From Crocinitomicaceae bacterium (GTDB taxonomy: Bacteria; Bacteroidota; Bacteroidia; Flavobacteriales_D; Crocinitomicaceae), in contig WTIB01000187.1 of the NCBI GenBank assembly GCA_011522905.1, forward strand, positions 1 through 8,540: a DNA stretch of 8,540 nt. Reading direction: 5' to 3'. Below the pieces are notes generated by a model, which saw only the letters and a list, made by a program, of their open reading frames with translations, was not told where the DNA came from and searched no databases. Of the stretch, positions 7,183-8,540 are shown in pieces. How positions within the stretch are numbered: the stretch's first letter is position 1; each line of letters opens with the position of its first letter. The translations under genes were made by a program, and so were the position numbers.

Positions 7183-8157
7183 TTAAAAATCTTCATCCAA
7201 ACTGAATGTTTGGTCATCCCCCGATAATACCCCCGCTTTTTGATACTCGCCGACTCTTTTTTCGAAAAAGTTAGTCTTTCCTTGAATTGAAATCATTTCC
7301 ATAAAGTCAAATGGATTTGATGCGTTGTAGACTTTTTCGTTTCCTAGCTCAACAAGCAAACGGTCGGCAACAAACTCTATGTATTCGGACATTAAATCAC
7401 TATTCATTCCAATAAGCTTAACAGGAAGCGCATCTGTTACAAATTCTTTTTCAATTTCAACAGCATCTTTTATAATTTCAGCCACTTGATCCTTAGGCAA
7501 TTGATTGACTAAATGTTTGGTGTATAAGAGACAGGCGAAATCACAGTGAAGACCTTCATCCCTAGAGATTAATTCATTTGAAAAAGAAAGCCCAGGCATT
7601 AATCCTCTTTTTTTCAACCAAAAGATAGAACAAAAGGAACCTGAGAAAAATATACCCTCTACGGCAGCAAACGCAACAAGTCTTTCTGCGTATGAACCCT
7701 TTTCAATCCATCTTAAGGCCCAATCTGCTTTTTTCTTTACACAATCTAAGGTGTCTAAAGCATTGAACAAGTGCTTCTTTTCAGAAGAATCTTTTATGTA
7801 GGTATCGATAAGTAAAGAATAGGTTTCTGAGTGTACATTTTCCATGGCTATTTGAAAACCATAGAAAAACTTGGCCTCAGTATATTGAACTTCAGCTAAA
7901 AAGTTCTCGGCTAAATTTTCATTTACAATACCATCGGAAGCAGCGAAAAAAGCCAATACATGTTTTATAAAGTGCCTTTCATCATCATTTAGCTTACTTT
8001 CCCAATCGATAAGATCTGGTTGAAGATCAATTTCTTCTGCTGTCCAGAAACTTGCTTCGGCCCGTTTATAAAACGACCAAATATCATCATGTTGAATTGG
8101 AAATAACACAAATCTATTTGTGTTTTCTTGCAATATAGGTTCGTTTTTTTCGGCCAT
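7183..8157 (-). CDS. nrdB: Class Ia ribonucleoside-diphosphate reductase, small (beta) subunit
   Basis: NrdB holds the dimetal-tyrosyl radical cofactor that starts catalysis in NrdA. In the 324-residue product the metal ligands can be placed by comparison with mouse R2: Asp75, Glu106, His109, Glu167, Glu201 and His204. The radical tyrosine is Tyr113 in MENVHSETY. Strong family blocks are AASDGIVNENL at 73-82 and FAAVEGIFFSGSF at 163-175. The C-terminus TFSLDEDF (317-324) is the tail that docks into NrdA. Presence of the tyrosine makes this an ordinary tyrosyl-radical subunit, not a class Ic (Phe/Leu/Val) or Tyr-less variant. It is the first gene of nrdBA. The ATG at 8157 cannot be moved upstream because an in-frame TAA lies at 8172-8170, five codons earlier. 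No Shine-Dalgarno site is at usable distance; the nearest G-rich run (8196-8204) is about 38 bases away. Confidence 0.98.
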   Translation of the reverse strand: MAEKNEPILQENTNRFVLFPIQHDDIWSFYKRAEASFWTAEEIDLQPDLIDWESKLNDDERHFIKHVLAFFAASDGIVNENLAENFLAEVQYTEAKFFYGFQIAMENVHSETYSLLIDTYIKDSSEKKHLFNALDTLDCVKKKADWALRWIEKGSYAERLVAFAAVEGIFFSGSFCSIFWLKKRGLMPGLSFSNELISRDEGLHCDFACLLYTKHLVNQLPKDQVAEIIKDAVEIEKEFVTDALPVKLIGMNSDLMSEYIEFVADRLLVELGNEKVYNASNPFDFMEMISIQGKTNFFEKRVGEYQKAGVLSGDDQTFSLDEDF

Positions 8158-8209
8158 ATTATTTTGTTTTTAGTTTCGTTTCTGTTAATGAAAAACACCT
8201 CCCTGTCAA

Positions 8210-8222
8210 CACTTTGATAGTG
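8210..8222. repeat. Short inverted repeat near nrdB leader
   Basis: CACT-TTGAT-AGTG has perfect 4-base outer arms plus one inner T-A pair. It lies 53 bases upstream of the nrdB ATG. It recalls an NrdR box (CACT and AGTG arms) but the spacer is five rather than six bases and no paired copy lies about 30 bases away. Next to it the minus strand carries TTGACA (8209-8204). It could be an operator or chance. Confidence 0.25.
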
Positions 8223-8252
8223 CCTTCTTGTTATTGTGTTATCCTTAAGCGT

Positions 8253-8278
8253 TTTGCTTCCTCAATTCCAAAAGCAAA
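8253..8278 (-). repeat. Potential leader hairpin upstream of nrdB
   Basis: On the minus strand TTTGCTT and AAGCAAA pair perfectly, and two more G-U pairs can extend the stem to nine around an eight-base loop. No U tract follows, so it is not an intrinsic terminator. If the nrdBA transcript begins further upstream it would form in the 5' leader about 95 bases before the start codon. Confidence 0.25.
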
Positions 8279-8356
8279 GTAGTTGTTTTCGGTTTGCTTT
8301 TTCTTCTTGTTGAGGCATACAAAAATTGTTAAAAATCTCACCTTTTCAAATTAAAG

Positions 8357-8455
8357 AAATTAACAATTTACCAATGTTATTAACAAGTTAATTCGCAAAT
8401 CATTCATTTGTAGTCCCTTCAGCGATTATTAACATTCACGGGAAAGATATCCACA
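8357..8455. promoter_or_regulatory. Cluster of DnaA-box-like words upstream of nrdBA
   Basis: On the plus strand TTATTAACA occurs at 8377-8385 and 8426-8434, and ATATCCACA at 8447-8455. The last differs from the canonical DnaA box TTATCCACA at one base; the first two differ from TTATnCACA at one base. A weaker relative, AAATTAACA, is at 8357-8365. All point the same way in A/T-rich sequence. DnaA is known to act at the E. coli nrdAB promoter, and such clusters also mark replication origins, so either role is possible. The match is modest and nothing here proves DnaA binding. Confidence 0.25.
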
Positions 8456-8481
8456 AAGTTTTAATACGTATATGAAAAACT

Positions 8482-8502
8482 TTTATCAAACAATTTGATA
8501 AA
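8482..8502. repeat. Perfect 9-base inverted repeat, operator- or hairpin-like
   Basis: Arms TTTATCAAA and TTTGATAAA are separated by CAA with no mismatch, 325 bases upstream of nrdB. As DNA it has the size and symmetry of a dimeric-repressor operator. As minus-strand RNA it is a weak A/U hairpin followed two bases later by five U residues, so it could also be a weak terminator of a leftward gene lying beyond the right edge. The core TTTGATA recurs at 8213-8219. Confidence 0.45.
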
Positions 8503-8522
8503 TGGTATTGATTTTTTTTCAA

Positions 8523-8539
8523 TTTTATATAGTATAAAA
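8523..8539. repeat. A/T-only inverted repeat at the right edge
   Basis: Arms TTTTATA and TATAAAA flank the centre TAG with no mismatch. It lies 20 bases beyond the 8482-8502 repeat, separated by a run of eight T. Because it is nearly all A/T its significance is low alone; it may be part of a promoter for a gene to the right. Confidence 0.3.
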
Positions 8540-8540
8540 C

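Larger units (their letters stand above)
8158..8540. other. Non-coding, A/T-rich control region upstream of nrdB
   Basis: No convincing gene is present in these 383 bases. The region holds the inverted repeats and DnaA-box-like words listed separately, and presumably the nrdBA promoter, although no exact TAnnTTTG -7 element occurs on the minus strand; the nearest is TATCTTTC at 8442-8449. A minus-strand mini-ORF of 18 codons (8318-8262) is probably chance. Two minus-strand frames are open from the right edge, ending at stops 8463-8461 and 8438-8436. The end of a leftward gene from beyond the window therefore cannot be formally excluded, though composition and the palindromes there look non-coding. 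No cobalamin riboswitch core is seen. Confidence 0.6.

Noticed and set aside
7989..8198. 69-codon ORF overlapping the nrdB start, beginning near the Shine-Dalgarno-like run
   Set aside because: It is an out-of-frame reading of nrdB with an implausible product; the G-rich run overlaps its GTG rather than preceding it.
8210..8222. NrdR box controlling nrdBA
   Set aside because: Arms CACT and AGTG fit, but the spacer is five instead of six bases, the core lacks the ATATAT pattern, and no second box lies about 30 bases away.
8262..8318. Leader peptide of 18 codons upstream of nrdB (MPQQEEKANRKQLLCFWN)
   Set aside because: No ribosome site, no run of regulatory codons, and such short ORFs are expected by chance in this length.
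8158..8540. Cobalamin (AdoCbl) riboswitch upstream of the class I reductase
   Set aside because: No B12-box-like G/C-rich conserved core is present; the region is too A/T-rich.
1..8540. A novel defence, mobile or secretion system
   Set aside because: All coding sequence is accounted for by seven intact or edge-cut housekeeping genes; no transposase, integrase, direct-repeat array, tRNA or unexplained gene was found.

Overview
The window looks like a housekeeping stretch of a Bacteroidota chromosome, most likely of the Flavobacteriia type. The evidence is low G+C, A/T-rich gene starts with no consistent Shine-Dalgarno sites, protein sequences typical of that class, and the gene order purH-mreB-mreC-mreD-mrdA. 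I know that order from flavobacteria by recall only; no search was run. A genus cannot be named from what is visible.

Layout: every gene is on the minus strand, so transcription runs from right to left. Positions 8540-8158 form a 383-base, very A/T-rich non-coding region with several inverted repeats and DnaA-box-like words. It is followed by nrdB (8157-7183) and nrdA (7162-4814), an intact class Ia ribonucleotide reductase of the eukaryote-like type with a 20-base gap between the genes. An 81-base gap with a strong stem-loop and an overlapping palindrome leads to purH (4732-3212), the bifunctional last enzyme of IMP synthesis. A 67-base gap with a Bacteroidota-type -7 promoter word leads to the cell-elongation cluster mreB (3144-2119), mreC (2060-1230), mreD (1227-718) and mrdA/PBP2. 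mrdA starts at a TTG at 716 and runs off the left edge, so its transpeptidase domain is outside the window.

Functionally there are two themes. NrdB, NrdA and PurH supply DNA precursors and purine nucleotides. MreB, MreC, MreD and PBP2 form the elongasome (Rod complex) that directs lateral cell-wall synthesis. The very tight spacing of mreC-mreD-mrdA (2-base and 1-base gaps) argues for one transcript and translational coupling.

All enzymes have their catalytic residues and normal lengths. I see no mobile element, CRISPR array, RNA gene, frameshift or foreign-looking segment, and no evidence of a new multi-gene system. The parts that deserve a second look are non-coding: the region upstream of nrdB, which may be a control region or possibly origin-like, and the structured gaps on either side of purH.
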